Source: Auricularia sp. M13 (taxonomy: Eukaryota; Basidiomycota; Agaricomycetes; Auriculariales; Auriculariaceae). From it: a stretch of 64,000 nucleotides of DNA. The stretch spans positions 4,092,001-4,156,000 of the forward strand of contig CM073197.1 in NCBI GenBank assembly GCA_037042915.1, given 5' to 3'. Both the position numbers and the translations under genes were made by a program. The notes under the pieces are model-generated. The model made no database searches, was not told where the DNA came from, and saw only the letters and a program-made list of their open reading frames with translations. Positions 1 to 9,771 of the stretch are shown here, piece by piece. Each line of letters begins with the position of its first letter. The first letter of the stretch is position 1.

Positions 1-1693
1 GCCGATGCCCACGGAATACGCGCAAAGGGCTGCGAAGCAAGCTCAAGAGAATGAGATGGTGCGAGGGACCACATACTCAGCGATAATGCAACGACTTCTG
101 GACTGTGCCAGTCGACCATGGGAACCTTGTCGAACCGGGTTTCGTCAGGACCCTGCGGCGTCTGACTTTATACCGCGACTATTACTGACGTTCGGGAGGC
201 GTCAACTGCCGCAACATCTCCCGAGAACCCGTAGCCTGTCGGCGCGCACGGCCTGCTGTGTTTGGGCATTTCCCACGGATATAATGCGCACTGTCGCTCG
301 AATAGTAACAGGTAGCCTTGCTCTCTTAAGAGTCGGATGTGTGTGCACATCGCATCGGGTCGCGGAACAAGATCTGCAGTTGCGCCGCATGTGAGATCTG
401 AGATCCAGGGTGCAGGAGAACGAACAGAATGCACGAAATATTGACGTACCATCATGCTATGATTCTGCGTCAGATGTGTTTCAGACCTTGCTTCACATGC
501 GATAATCATATTGGGTGGACCACATCGAATCGGTGTGCGCGAGGTTGGATCAATCCAGTGTTAGCGTGATGAGCCCCAAAGGCCGCAGGATGCGGACTCA
601 GAGCTGTGAGCCATCGTATTTCCTTTCGAGTCCGCATGTCTGGAGCCGAAATTGACGAGACTCAGACCCGGCGACACTGCAAGACGGTTTCTGTGCATGT
701 GGAGACGGACTGGACCAGGTCGGCCATAGACCGGAGAAGACTGCTTTCTGGGCAGCTAAATCCGCGGATTGTATTATTGCTTAGTTCATCATGGCAGTCG
801 AGGTGCTGCACAGTTTTATCCCGATTCCCGAATGGATCTTGATTGACGTTGTTTGCGATGTGGACTCCCGAATGGCGAGGCGAGTTTCCAGGAGAGGAGA
901 GAAGTGCGGAGGCGGTTAGAAGCCCTAGACGGAGGTAGAGGGCGAAGGTGAAGATTTAGCTCCCGGCCCGGCCGGGTCGGGTGTAGACACCGAAAGCCGT
1001 GTCGGAGTACTTTTTTGCCCCTTGGCCTCTTGCCGCCGCAAAGGCCCCACCCGCATTCTAGCGCCAGAAAAGACCTGTCTCCGGCGTTCAAAGTCACATA
1101 TTTTCTCCGCTTTTGCTTTCGGCGGCCGTGCCGGCTTGTTGGTGAACCACCGCCATTCGAGATGACTTCTGCGCCTCCCGAGGCCTCACGCCGGCAATAA
1201 AAGGACACTCAGAGCTACTAGTACTGGAAGTTATTCCTCGCTATTCTCTTCCGATCATCGTGGACGACGCGCAGTACTAGATACAGTATCGAGGCTCCTT
1301 ATGTTGGTCTCGTCGCTACTGATTTCTGGAACAATCTCCATCCTAAGTAGAACGCTCTGCTGAAAAGGCACTGTTATACTGTATCTCAGACGACCGTAGC
1401 ACTTGCAGGACTGTGGACTATCCTCTCGCCGACGGTTACGCACAAACTCGGATACGCTATTGTGCGTGGGCATTCTACTAGCGACCTTTCCCTGCCTGCT
1501 GCCATCTACGCCCTCAATAAGTCTTTTTGTATAACCTACTTTCACCGAACAGCATTCTCCTCCGTCTAAACCGTTGCACAATGACAACGATTGCATTTCC
1601 CTGGCACCTCAGCCTACCCCATCGCTCTATGAGCCCACGATCTTCCTTTTCAACTGTTTCGCTCGGAGCTAATAGCCCTCTCGCGTTACGTAA
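1..1693. other. No supportable gene
   Basis: I see only short overlapping open frames on both strands, with no recognisable domain, no convincing splice sites and no promoter. This stretch lies beyond the 3' end of the LINE described next and may be old intergenic or decayed repeat sequence. Confidence 0.5.
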
Positions 1694-1720
1694 TTTTTTT
1701 TTTTTTTTTTTTTTTTTTTT
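1694..1720 (-). other. Poly(A) tail of the LINE
   Basis: There are 27 consecutive T on the plus strand, which is a poly(A) tract on the strand of the LINE. It marks the 3' end of the inserted element. Confidence 0.8.
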
Positions 1721-1861
1721 GGGTGGTGCTTAGTGTTACGAATTCATATATAATATGATCTTCACACATACATCAAGGTAGAGGCTCAGGACTCTTTGCC
1801 ACCGCTGGGGAAATGCTTTATGCACTTCAAACTGTGTGTGGGACTCCGGCAGTGGCTGTAG

Positions 1862-2682
1862 TCAAGGACTACAGTCTGGTGGGCGATCAATATTGCCGAT
1901 ACCCACTAAAACCCCAGATTCTCTGTCTGAGCATAGGTGTTTTAGATGCATGTGCAAGGGCGTGTCCTGCCAAGTTTGTAAGACTAGCTTCCGTGGCAAG
2001 GACTTTTTGTTATGTGCAACCTCAGACATGTAAAAGTCTAGACGCATGTGTTGTTCAATCATGTACATCCATTTGTGGAGAATTTCCTGATGTGTGGGCA
2101 ATATTGTTGGATCCTGATTATTAAATAGGCGTCTGCATCGTATTTTCCAGATAAGGTGTGCAGACTCTGAGATCAGGATACGGTAGAGTCTATTTGTCGC
2201 ATGAAGTTTTTTATTGTCTATATCCTTAAACTCCATTTGTGCACATGAAAGAATTGTGGCGAGGCAGGGAGTTGGCCAGTAAGGGTGGGTTTTCTCCCAG
2301 AACTGTTTTGCTAGAGACCAGATTTGCGCTTGGCCATTACCAGGGCATTCTGTTAGTATGTGTTCCATTGACTCTTCGCATTCGCACACAGGGCATATTG
2401 CACGATGCTCTTTCTCAGGAACATGTAACCAGTCACGCCCCAATTTGTATGCACCATGGAATAATTTCCACATATAGTCACGCACAGGGCGTCTGAGATC
2501 CTTGGTTCTGATGGATTTCCACAGTTTATCATCTGGAACAACATCACCAGATACTTCAGCATTAGCACATCTTGCCATTTCAATGTTCAATAGTGTGCGC
2601 TGTCTTTCAGGAACATTTTTTAGTGCCAGGATTTGCTTGTATGCAGTAGCCTGAGAGAGAGTTTGCAACTTAATTCCCCGTG
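1862..2682 (-). pseudogene. LINE segment 3: C-terminal zinc-knuckle region
   Basis: The frame starts at the LTR element boundary and reads to a stop at 1862. It has CPVCECEESMEHILTECPG, a CX2CX7HX4C knuckle of the zf-RVT type, followed by WSLAKQFWEKTHPYWPTP. This is the usual C terminus of LINE polyproteins of this group. The untranslated 3' tail (1721-1861) and the poly(A) tract follow. A longer open frame that seems to extend it upstream is only read-through into LTR sequence. Confidence 0.8.
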
Positions 2683-3162
2683 TGTTGCGGTCGTCGTCGG
2701 GTCCCTCCTCCCCCGCTGTTTCATTTCGCCGTCCCGTGGCCCTCGCACCTCGTCCGGGCGCCCAAACTCCTTGCGCCCGGCCCCGCGGCCCTTTCGTCGG
2801 CGCGTCCAAGCGGTCTCTCTGCTCGGCGAGTACCTCGGTCTCTTCCCAGGAGAAGGGTAATACGACGGGAGGTTTCTGGTTTGGTTGGGCTCTATTTATC
2901 CCGGGTTTCCTGTCTCGCCGACGACGCCCCGGCGGTCTCTTTCGGCCTGATCTGTGGCGCCCGCGTGGCAACCGGTCGGTGGCGCAATTGGTCCGCGGGT
3001 CCCCTCGGCCTTGCTTCCGTAGTATATATATCTGGGCCGTCGCCCCTCTTGTACCTTAGGTTTGGTCTGGTCTATCATACCGCTTATCCGCGCCTCCCTC
3101 TCCCCACTCATCCCTTCCCCTCGGGCGTCGTCTCGGAGAGTGATATAGCAGTCACCGTGACA
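2683..3162 (+). repeat. 5' LTR of the compact element
   Basis: 480 bases with TG...CA ends, near-identical to the copy at 6417-6896. It contains a TATATATA-like core near 3021 that could serve as a promoter element. Confidence 0.92.
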
Positions 3163-3839
3163 TAAGACCAAACCTACCCTCCCTCCCGACGCTCGAGATC
3201 CCCATACCCCTTACTCACCACCCTTCCAATCCGGGCGAACCGTTCGGTCGGCGTTGCTCGGTCCAGGAAGGAATCCGACCCCTCGGACCGGCTAGGAGAC
3301 CCCTCGCGTCGACGAGGACCCGTCGCGACCGCCGCGCCCACTCATCGGCCCACCAGGACCCTGCAGGACCCACCCTCCGGACGCCGAGCCTTGCCCACTG
3401 GCCTTCTGGTCAGGCACTCAGCCAACGAGGACCCCTCCAGACCCATACGGTCGTCAAATCCGAAAGCTCATTCCATCACCGGCTCCTGATCTCTCCCCTT
3501 CATTTCATCAGAGCCCGGTCATCCGCGGCGAGACCACCTCCCCACAAGCCCTACTCGCCGAACGCGCCCGCTGCGCGTCCCCACCCCTCGGTCAACCTCT
3601 ACACCTCCCACGGCCGACCCCTCTCTCCAGAACCTCACCCTCCGCGCATCCCGAGAGCAAGTTCCCCCCGTGGTGCGCGCGGCGCATCCACATCATCTTC
3701 CTCGGATCGTGACCCCCATCATCCCCACGCATCGACGCTTACGACACATACACCATATAATCCGGATCGGCCGCCAGACCGACGCCTCTTTCCCCCTTTT
3801 CCCCGACACGCCCCTTTGTTCGGACCGAACGCTCACAAA

Positions 3840-4631
3840 ATGTCCCAGTACGACGAGACCATAGTTAACCCTCAATACATACCGGCGGCAGTCCTGGATC
3901 ACCGCGTACACCGAGGAGTTCCCCAGTATCTCGTCCAATGGATGGGCTTTCCCCCTGAGGACGCTAGCTGGCAACTGGCCGCCGACCTGGACGGAACCGG
4001 ACTCGTGGAGGAGTACCACGCCGAACCACCGGAGCCAAATGAGGACCAAGGCGCCGCACAGGACCTGGACCAGGATGCGGACATGGACCTCGGCGAGGAC
4101 TTGGGCGACGGACCCCAAGAGCTGTTCGGCGAATCACCCATCAGCACCGGCGAGTCACCCCTCGCCGTCGACGAGTCGCCCGAACTTGAGGACGCGCGCC
4201 CGGCCACACTCCCGCTGGAGCTCATGCCCCTTCGCGCTCGTATCCGGTCGCCGAACCCGGGAGACACCCAGCTCAACATCTCCATGCTCGTGGCCCCTCC
4301 CCAACCGTTCTTCTGGATGCTGGACCGCTTCACTCACTACGGCCGCTTCGCTGCCCCGAGACATCTCCCGCTCGATATCTCGCGTTACTGGGTACTCCCG
4401 ACCGTTGTGCGCAATGACCGAGGTCGACGGGCTCGCACCGAGCTAGTGGTCTTCTCGTTCCCACCTCGCCTCGGCCCTCATCTCCTCACGTCGCCTACGA
4501 CGGAGCGAGCCCTCCAGGTTGTTCGGCTTACGGCGTGCCTTGTCTGGGACGTCCGCGAATATCGTTCCACGTACGCCGACGACGCCCTGGTCCTGTGGAT
4601 CGCGTCCCCCGGCCCGGCCCACCGTCTTTGA
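3840..4631 (+). CDS. Chromodomain-like open frame within the LTR element
   Basis: The first 60 residues read like the chromodomain found at the C terminus of Ty3-type integrases: an AAVLDHRVHRGVPQYLVQW strand region, a GFPPEDASW turn and an acidic continuation. The rest (about 200 residues) is rich in Pro, Glu and Asp and matches no domain I know. An upstream ATG at 3816 is in frame. In chromodomain elements this module steers insertion to marked chromatin. Here it stands alone without an integrase core, so I regard it as a remnant or as a re-used chromodomain protein of a non-autonomous element. Confidence 0.6.
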   Translation: MSQYDETIVNPQYIPAAVLDHRVHRGVPQYLVQWMGFPPEDASWQLAADLDGTGLVEEYHAEPPEPNEDQGAAQDLDQDADMDLGEDLGDGPQELFGESPISTGESPLAVDESPELEDARPATLPLELMPLRARIRSPNPGDTQLNISMLVAPPQPFFWMLDRFTHYGRFAAPRHLPLDISRYWVLPTVVRNDRGRRARTELVVFSFPPRLGPHLLTSPTTERALQVVRLTACLVWDVREYRSTYADDALVLWIASPGPAHRL

Positions 4632-4927
4632 ACGCTCCGGACGGTCGCCCCTGCCTTGTACAGCAGCACGCTTTGCGAAGCTGAAACCGCCCTTCTTTGT
4701 CGATATCTATTGGCGTACAGGTGACGCCACCCGTCGTTCCCTCCCCCTCGGCGACCGTGCCCAAAATCGGACCCTACCTCGGTCGGACGCTGCTTCGGTC
4801 GGATGCTCTCCACGGTCATGGTCCCGGTCGTTTCTCATACCCCGTATTTATGCTCGTCTTTCCGCCTCTCTATTTACATATTTTACGAGCCTCCACACCA
4901 CTACCCAAATCGTACCCGGACACGGTC

Positions 4928-6190
4928 TTACTCCTCCATGGGTTGGCCCGCATCGACCGACTTCTCCCCTATCACGGACGCATCCCGACCCTCGGACCGT
5001 TGGACGCGTGGCAGGAATCCGGACCCGGACCCAGACGCCTCCATCGACGCAAAGCTGGGTGTCGGACGCACATCCCCCGGCACTACCACGCCAAGAAGGG
5101 CCAGGTCGGCGCCGAAGTCAGCAAGCACGCCGACAGGACCAGCCGGCGCCTCCGCCTCCATGCCCGCGGCGCCAGGGGAAGTCGGCGCGTCGGTGGGCGA
5201 CCTCCCCGCCTCGTCCTCCACCGCTCGGCCGTCATTGGAGTCGGTATCGCGCTCGCTCCCGCCCGGCGACACGAGGCGCACCGTCTTATGGGCACGCCGG
5301 TCATCGACGAGCTCTTGCGTCCACTTGCGAAGGTCGCGCCTCAACGCCGAGACGGACAACTGGAACCCCTGGACGATGCGGTCGCCCAGGACCTCGAGGT
5401 CGGCCATGGTGGCTGTCCCCGGCGACCGAAGCCTTCGGCGTGTGCGCGACCGCGCCACGGACACGCCGACGGTGTCCACCACGTCGTCCTGGTCCGGATC
5501 GTCCCCGTCGTCGCCGTCCACGTCAGCGTCTTGTCGCGCCCTCTTGCGCGATGTGCCCGACCGGCCGACACTGTGAGAACACCCCACGCGGGTCCGGTGG
5601 CAGCGAGCACAGGCAGTCGCCGACCCGGACACTTGTCGAAAACACGGCTGGCCGGAGCGCTCGCACTGCTCACAAGGCTGGATCCGGACGAAGGATGTCA
5701 GCGCAGGATACACCCCGGAGCAAGAGGACCTTTGGCCGGGACGTACCGTGTTAAAAGGAGGCCCGACCGCGTCCTTCTCCTCGTCGCCGGTCCCTCGCGC
5801 GCCGACGTCCGAAGGCCGCTTCGACCCAGACGCGACCGCTCCCGATGGGCCCTTGCCCTTCGCGGTCGAGGAGGTCGTTCCCGTGCGGCGAACCCCTTCC
5901 ACCTTCGGCACGACGGGGAGCGAGGCTGCTGTCATGCCGAGAAGAGACGCCGCCGTCTCCAGATTGCGGGTCGCGGCGTTGCGTCGGCGCACCTCGGCGT
6001 CAATGGCCTCCAACCGCTGGCCCGCAGACGCAAGCACCGTCCGCGCCTTCTCCTCCTCCGCGTCCGCGGCGTAGTGCCCGAAGTTCAGTTGGCGCTGGAT
6101 GGAGGCATGCAGCGTGAACACCCACTCCCTGAGGTCCCGAAGTTCGCCGAGAGGCTTCGCAGTCAGTCCGTCGGCGGCGGTGGGCGTCAT
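4928..6190 (-). CDS. Antisense zinc-cluster open frame within the LTR element
   Basis: This 420-residue frame runs opposite to the chromodomain frame. Residues near the middle form CX2CX6CX10CX2CX6C, a doubled CX2CX6C pattern like fungal Zn(2)-Cys(6) clusters but with unusual symmetry. It is followed by a short basic RKRAR segment and an Asp-rich run. The N-terminal part is predicted helical and may form a coiled coil; the C-terminal part is low in complexity. Comparable Cys patterns occur in many orphan, repeat-associated agaricomycete proteins (from memory). Because it sits between the LTRs, it moves with the element. It could be a captured host regulator or an element protein; the open length in GC-rich DNA also leaves some chance of coincidence. 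Confidence 0.55.
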   Translation of the reverse strand: MTPTAADGLTAKPLGELRDLREWVFTLHASIQRQLNFGHYAADAEEEKARTVLASAGQRLEAIDAEVRRRNAATRNLETAASLLGMTAASLPVVPKVEGVRRTGTTSSTAKGKGPSGAVASGSKRPSDVGARGTGDEEKDAVGPPFNTVRPGQRSSCSGVYPALTSFVRIQPCEQCERSGQPCFRQVSGSATACARCHRTRVGCSHSVGRSGTSRKRARQDADVDGDDGDDPDQDDVVDTVGVSVARSRTRRRLRSPGTATMADLEVLGDRIVQGFQLSVSALRRDLRKWTQELVDDRRAHKTVRLVSPGGSERDTDSNDGRAVEDEAGRSPTDAPTSPGAAGMEAEAPAGPVGVLADFGADLALLGVVVPGDVRPTPSFASMEASGSGSGFLPRVQRSEGRDASVIGEKSVDAGQPMEE

Positions 6191-6416
6191 GGGATATCGG
6201 ACGGTGACGGGAAGCGGGGAGACGAAGAGCGAGAAGTACCGCGGTTCGTGTACGGCGACGGCCGAGCCTTTCGCAGCATCTGACGCTTAGAGTTTGATCC
6301 CGCGGCGGATGGAGCTCGGCCCGGTCACGCTATGGTCCGTCTCCCCACGTCCGATCTAACCCGCACCTTCCCTGGCTATTCCCACCTCGGCCACTGGACG
6401 GCTAGAAGGGGGGTTA

Positions 6417-6896
6417 TGTTGCGGTCGTCGTCGGGTCCCTCCTCCCCCGCTGTTTCATTTCGCCGTCCCGTGGCCCTCGCACCTCGTCCGGGCGCCCAAA
6501 CTCCTTGCGCCCGGCCCCGCGGCCCTTTCGTCGGCGCGTCCAAGCGGTCTCTCTGCTCGGCGAGTACCTCGGTCTCTTCCCAGGAGAAGGGTAATACGAC
6601 GGGAGGTTTCTGGTTTGGTTGGGCTCTATTTATCCCGGGTTTCCTGTCTTGCCGACGACGCCCCGGCGGTCTCTTTCGGCCTGATCTGTGGCGCCCGCGT
6701 GGCAACCGGTCGGTGGCGCAATTGGTCCGCGGGTCCCCTCGGCCTTGCTTCCGTAGTATATATATCTGGGCCGTCGCCCCTCTTGTACCTTAGGTTTGGT
6801 CTGGTCTATCATACCGCTTATCCGCGCCTCCCTCTCCCCACTCATCCCTTCCCCTCGGGCGTCGTCTCGGAGAGTGATATAGCAGTCACCGTGACA
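6417..6896 (+). repeat. 3' LTR of the compact element
   Basis: Matches the 5' LTR along its whole length and is preceded by an AGAAGGGGGG purine tract that could be the polypurine tract. Confidence 0.92.
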
Positions 6897-6901
6897 CCGT
6901 G

Positions 6902-7494
6902 TATCAAAATCTGCAGGGTAGTTGATATCAACTACATCAGGATTCTCACGATTTGAGGCCTGTTTGGCGCGCTCGTGAGTTTGGTGCATTTCTGTATCTG
7001 ATTTAGTTGGAACATATTGAATAGTAGTTCTAGCTTCACGAGCACGTAGAAGACATATTAATGCCCTGTATAGGTGTGCACATTTATTTCCAAACCATCC
7101 ATTATCATAGTTAGATGTGCAGCTTACAGTAATATTTTTAATGACACGCTTAGAGCAGGACTTTAGGTGAAGGATGCAGTCTATAGGGGCTGATTTCGCA
7201 GCCAGAATCAAGGCTAATATATCTCCTTCCTCTTGTAAGTTAAAATTATTTGGAAGGCGATTGCTAAAGCGCTCAATTGAGTCATGGATTTTCATGGTCC
7301 AGGCCGAGGCAACTTTAGAGTCAACACATTTCCTGTTCCGAGCAAATCCTGCGCACCAGACAGTGTATTCGTCAGGATTTTCAATTTGAGCCCCTCTGAA
7401 TGCAGGTTGACCTTGTGCGAGGATATGTACAGCATGATCATCTTCAGGCATTTGAGTGAATATTCTAAAGGCATCTGCTAAGGAGCTGGGCGAA
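6902..7494 (-). pseudogene. LINE segment 2: RNase H-like domain
   Basis: The minus-strand frame runs from the solo LTR to the LTR element without a stop. It contains a YTVWCAGFARNRK segment and a later block with LHLKSCSKRV and YVPTKSDTEMHQTHERAKQ. The spacing matches the degenerate RNase H domain that follows RT in this LINE group. Several catalytic acidic residues expected of RNase H are not obvious, so activity is uncertain. Its frame connects to segment 1 on one side and to segment 3 on the other. Confidence 0.7.
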
Positions 7495-8217
7495 TGTTAA
7501 GCCTGCTGTGCCTTGGGGGTTTGGTTGCAAGGATAGTCGAACGTCCGGGCGCAGAGAACACTCGAACGAACAACTAGAGCCTTCGGTGCGTTATTGAGCA
7601 CACTGGCTACGTCGAGTAGCACGACCGAAGGGACCACGAGCAACAGAGGACTCAGGCGAGTAAATCGGGCGAGGGAAGAACCCAGAGGCGAAGTCGAGAG
7701 AGAGGGATAGAGTGTGCGAGGGGCACGACTATGTCGATTTCGTAACTGGGGAGCTAGATACAAAGTCGAGGGTCTTTTATACCTGGGGAGGTGATCCGAT
7801 GTAATCGGAGTGTATCCTAGAGACGAAGGAGAGGGGCCTCAGATCAATAGAGATCTTCGTCATCGGCCGATAGGGTGAGTAAGAGCGAGTGGGTAAGGTA
7901 TCGGGGGATCGGACGAATGACGAGAGGCGAATGACTAAGACGAGTGGAGCGAACCGGATATGAACACTATCGATACAGTAGGGACAAGGCGAGTTAGGTG
8001 GATGTATGCGAGTAAGGAGAGAAGCTAGAGATGAGAGGGAGAGGTCTAGAGGTAGAGGACGATGAGGAGAACGTATCCCGAGCATATGAACACGAGGGGA
8101 GATAAGCCGGGTATTCGGGAGCTTGACCGAGTTGACCGAGTTGGCCGAGTGACGTAGAATGATGCCGAGTGATGCCGAGCGCACGTGGGGTCCGCGGACC
8201 GGGGCACGGGCGTAACA
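7495..8217. mobile_element. Solo LTR of a second LTR retroelement
   Basis: The 723-base block begins TGTTA and ends TAACA, a short perfect inverted terminus. It interrupts the LINE frame. The flanks GCGAA (7490-7494) and GCAAA (8218-8222) look like a 5-base target duplication with one change, so it is older than the neighbouring LTR element. No internal region or second LTR is present, consistent with LTR-LTR recombination. Near the right end there is a short tandem of TTGACCGAG-like units. Confidence 0.8.
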
Positions 8218-8222
8218 GCAAA

Positions 8223-9300
8223 GCAGCAGGGTTAAATATTATGACCTTTCCCTGTTCAACGTCTGAGAGAGAGGGTTAAATGGCTGGCAGTCGATCAAGA
8301 TCATAGTGTGGAGGTCGTTTAAGGGGATTCCATTTTGGTAGAAGGCTATCCAGAATCTTTTTGGCTGCTTTCGCACATCTATGAGGATTATTAAAAGTTG
8401 TGCTCTGCCTAATTTGGTTGCATTTGCGACATATACAGTTCTTATTGTTCCTGTGCCAATTTGAGTCGAGGATAGATGCTAGGGCGCAAGCGTCAGAGAC
8501 TGTTTTGCACTTATGATTATCAAGTAAGCACGCAGTGCTGGCAGATTCCCTTGGTGATTTCTCAAGTGCAAAATGGCCCCATATTGGCAGTTCTCCTTGT
8601 ACTGATGCTTCAAGATAGGGATGTGCGTCTAGTGTTACACCAAATTCTTTTGCTAGTGCGAGCATTTCTGCTAGATCGCGAGGCAGTTTAGAAGTTTTAG
8701 TTTTTCTAGTCTCAACTCCCCAATTTTGTACAAAGGGGTTTTCACGTAAGTTAGCGCACAACTTTTTTTCTTGGGTCTTGAGAACATTTAACCTTAATAG
8801 TGCATCGGCAAGTTTTGTCCACGTGGGTCGAGGTGTCTGTGTCAGGTAGTCACGAAGCCAAGTCAGGGTGATTGCTTTGTTTCTGGCGTGTATATCCAAT
8901 AGTTGTTTACCACCTTGTCCTATTGGGAGTTGGAGCACATCAAGCGCCACCGGTGGAGGGCCAGATTTATAGTTCCACATGAAGTCACGCACTATTTTGA
9001 CCACGCGCTCTTCTATATGCTTAGGCATTCCTTGTGCTTTGGTAAGGAACTGTGTCCCGCCTCCCACTACCATTTGTACAATAAGTCTACGCCCTTCTAA
9101 AGTGGGTTGGCTCAGGTTCCAGAGTTTAAGTTTTCCTTCTATCTTTTGTAAAACTGGGAGCCAAGGCGCAGCACCGTCTGCTTTGTTTCCTGGCCACGAA
9201 CCAAGTATACGAACTGGTTCACCATCGCCAGCAATATGAATGTCTATGGGGATGGTAATACATCTTTCCTTCGGGTTACCCGTTCCTTTCCGGCCGTTAT
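8223..9300 (-). pseudogene. LINE segment 1: end of reverse transcriptase and linker
   Basis: The translated minus strand contains the block GDGEPVRILGSWPGN followed by WNLSQPTLEGRRLIVQMVV and a TQFLTKAQGMP-like stretch. This run is typical of the region just after the RT thumb in basidiomycete LINE polyproteins. It is followed by a Cys-rich region (CICRKC and nearby His/Cys). An in-frame TAA near 8276 interrupts it, after which the same frame reopens. The catalytic YxDD part of the reverse transcriptase lies upstream of the truncation point and is absent. Confidence 0.8.
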
Positions 9301-9310
9301 CCTTGACGGG

Positions 9311-9342
9311 TTAAAATTTCCTGCTCGTGGCAGGGAATTTTA
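9311..9342. repeat. Imperfect hairpin near the LINE truncation point
   Basis: TAAAATTTCCTGC and GCAGGGAATTTTA face each other over a short loop with one mismatch. It lies just outside the last recognisable LINE coding sequence and could be a target feature or an unrelated palindrome. Confidence 0.5.
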
Positions 9343-9771
9343 CACTAGTCGCACGTTTTCCAGCATGTGTCCCATTCCAGTCAGTTGATGCTCTTCGACC
9401 GCCGCAACTGCTTCGGAATGGTCTGGGGCCATCGTAAGCACATCGTCAGAGCTAACAATGCCGGAAGTGAGCTACCTGCATAGTAAGCAGTTTCCGGGAA
9501 GACCGAACACGTTTTTTGCTCGATTAACTTTGGGATATGCAGAATGCGGAAGGTGGTTGTCACCGCGGAGCGCTTCAGACTCCGATCCGACCGATATTCC
9601 CGCCCTCCTGGTCGTTGTTCCCGTCAATTGGCGCTTTACTTACACTTGGCTAGGAGCCAAAGTGCATCGACGGACATAAATTTCAAATCCGGCATGCTCG
9701 ATGACCGGACGGCGCACAGCCGGTGCTGCTTACCCTCTGACCCGTGACTCTCTCCAAGCGCGACGGACAGC
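9343..9771. other. Intergenic, upstream of the dehydrogenase gene
   Basis: No gene seen. The last 40 bases before the ATG are shared with the decayed copy near 17.1 kb, so the duplication included some 5' leader. Confidence 0.5.

Larger units (their letters stand above)
2683..6896 (+). mobile_element. Young compact LTR retroelement, probably non-autonomous
   Basis: Two 480-base direct repeats (2683-3162 and 6417-6896) begin TGTTG and end GTGACA. They are identical apart from about one position, so the insertion is recent. Both sides carry the 5-base duplication CCGTG (2678-2682 and 6897-6901). The 3254-base interior has a purine-rich tract just before the right LTR, but I see no protease, reverse transcriptase or integrase core. 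It therefore looks whole at its ends but lacks the usual pol functions. A chromodomain-like open frame on the plus strand suggests descent from a chromodomain-bearing Ty3-type element. A long zinc-cluster frame lies in the antisense direction. It probably depends on an autonomous partner elsewhere in the genome. Confidence 0.9.
1694..9300 (-). mobile_element. 5'-truncated LINE (non-LTR retrotransposon), split by two insertions
   Basis: The element reads on the minus strand. It enters in the last part of the reverse transcriptase near 9300, continues through an RNase H region, and ends in a C-terminal zinc-knuckle region and a poly(A) tail seen as 27 T at 1694-1720. The pieces are about 8223-9300, 6902-7494 and 1694-2682. 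They were parted by a solo LTR (7495-8217) and an LTR element (2683-6896). When the two inserts and one target-site copy each are skipped, the LINE frame continues across both joints. One in-frame TAA remains near 8276. The upstream part of the reverse transcriptase and ORF1 are missing, as is usual for 5' truncation during target-primed insertion. The domain order resembles the Tad/I group, but I cannot assign a clade firmly. No clear target-site duplication of the LINE itself was found. Confidence 0.85.

Noticed and set aside
2633-3165. Several 75-160 codon frames in the left LTR, repeated in the right LTR
   Set aside because: They are identical in both LTRs and are shadows in non-coding LTR sequence.
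4519-6283. Plus-strand frames of 411 and 528 codons opposite the zinc-cluster frame
   Set aside because: They are GC-rich, low in complexity and mirror the antisense frame; no domain found.
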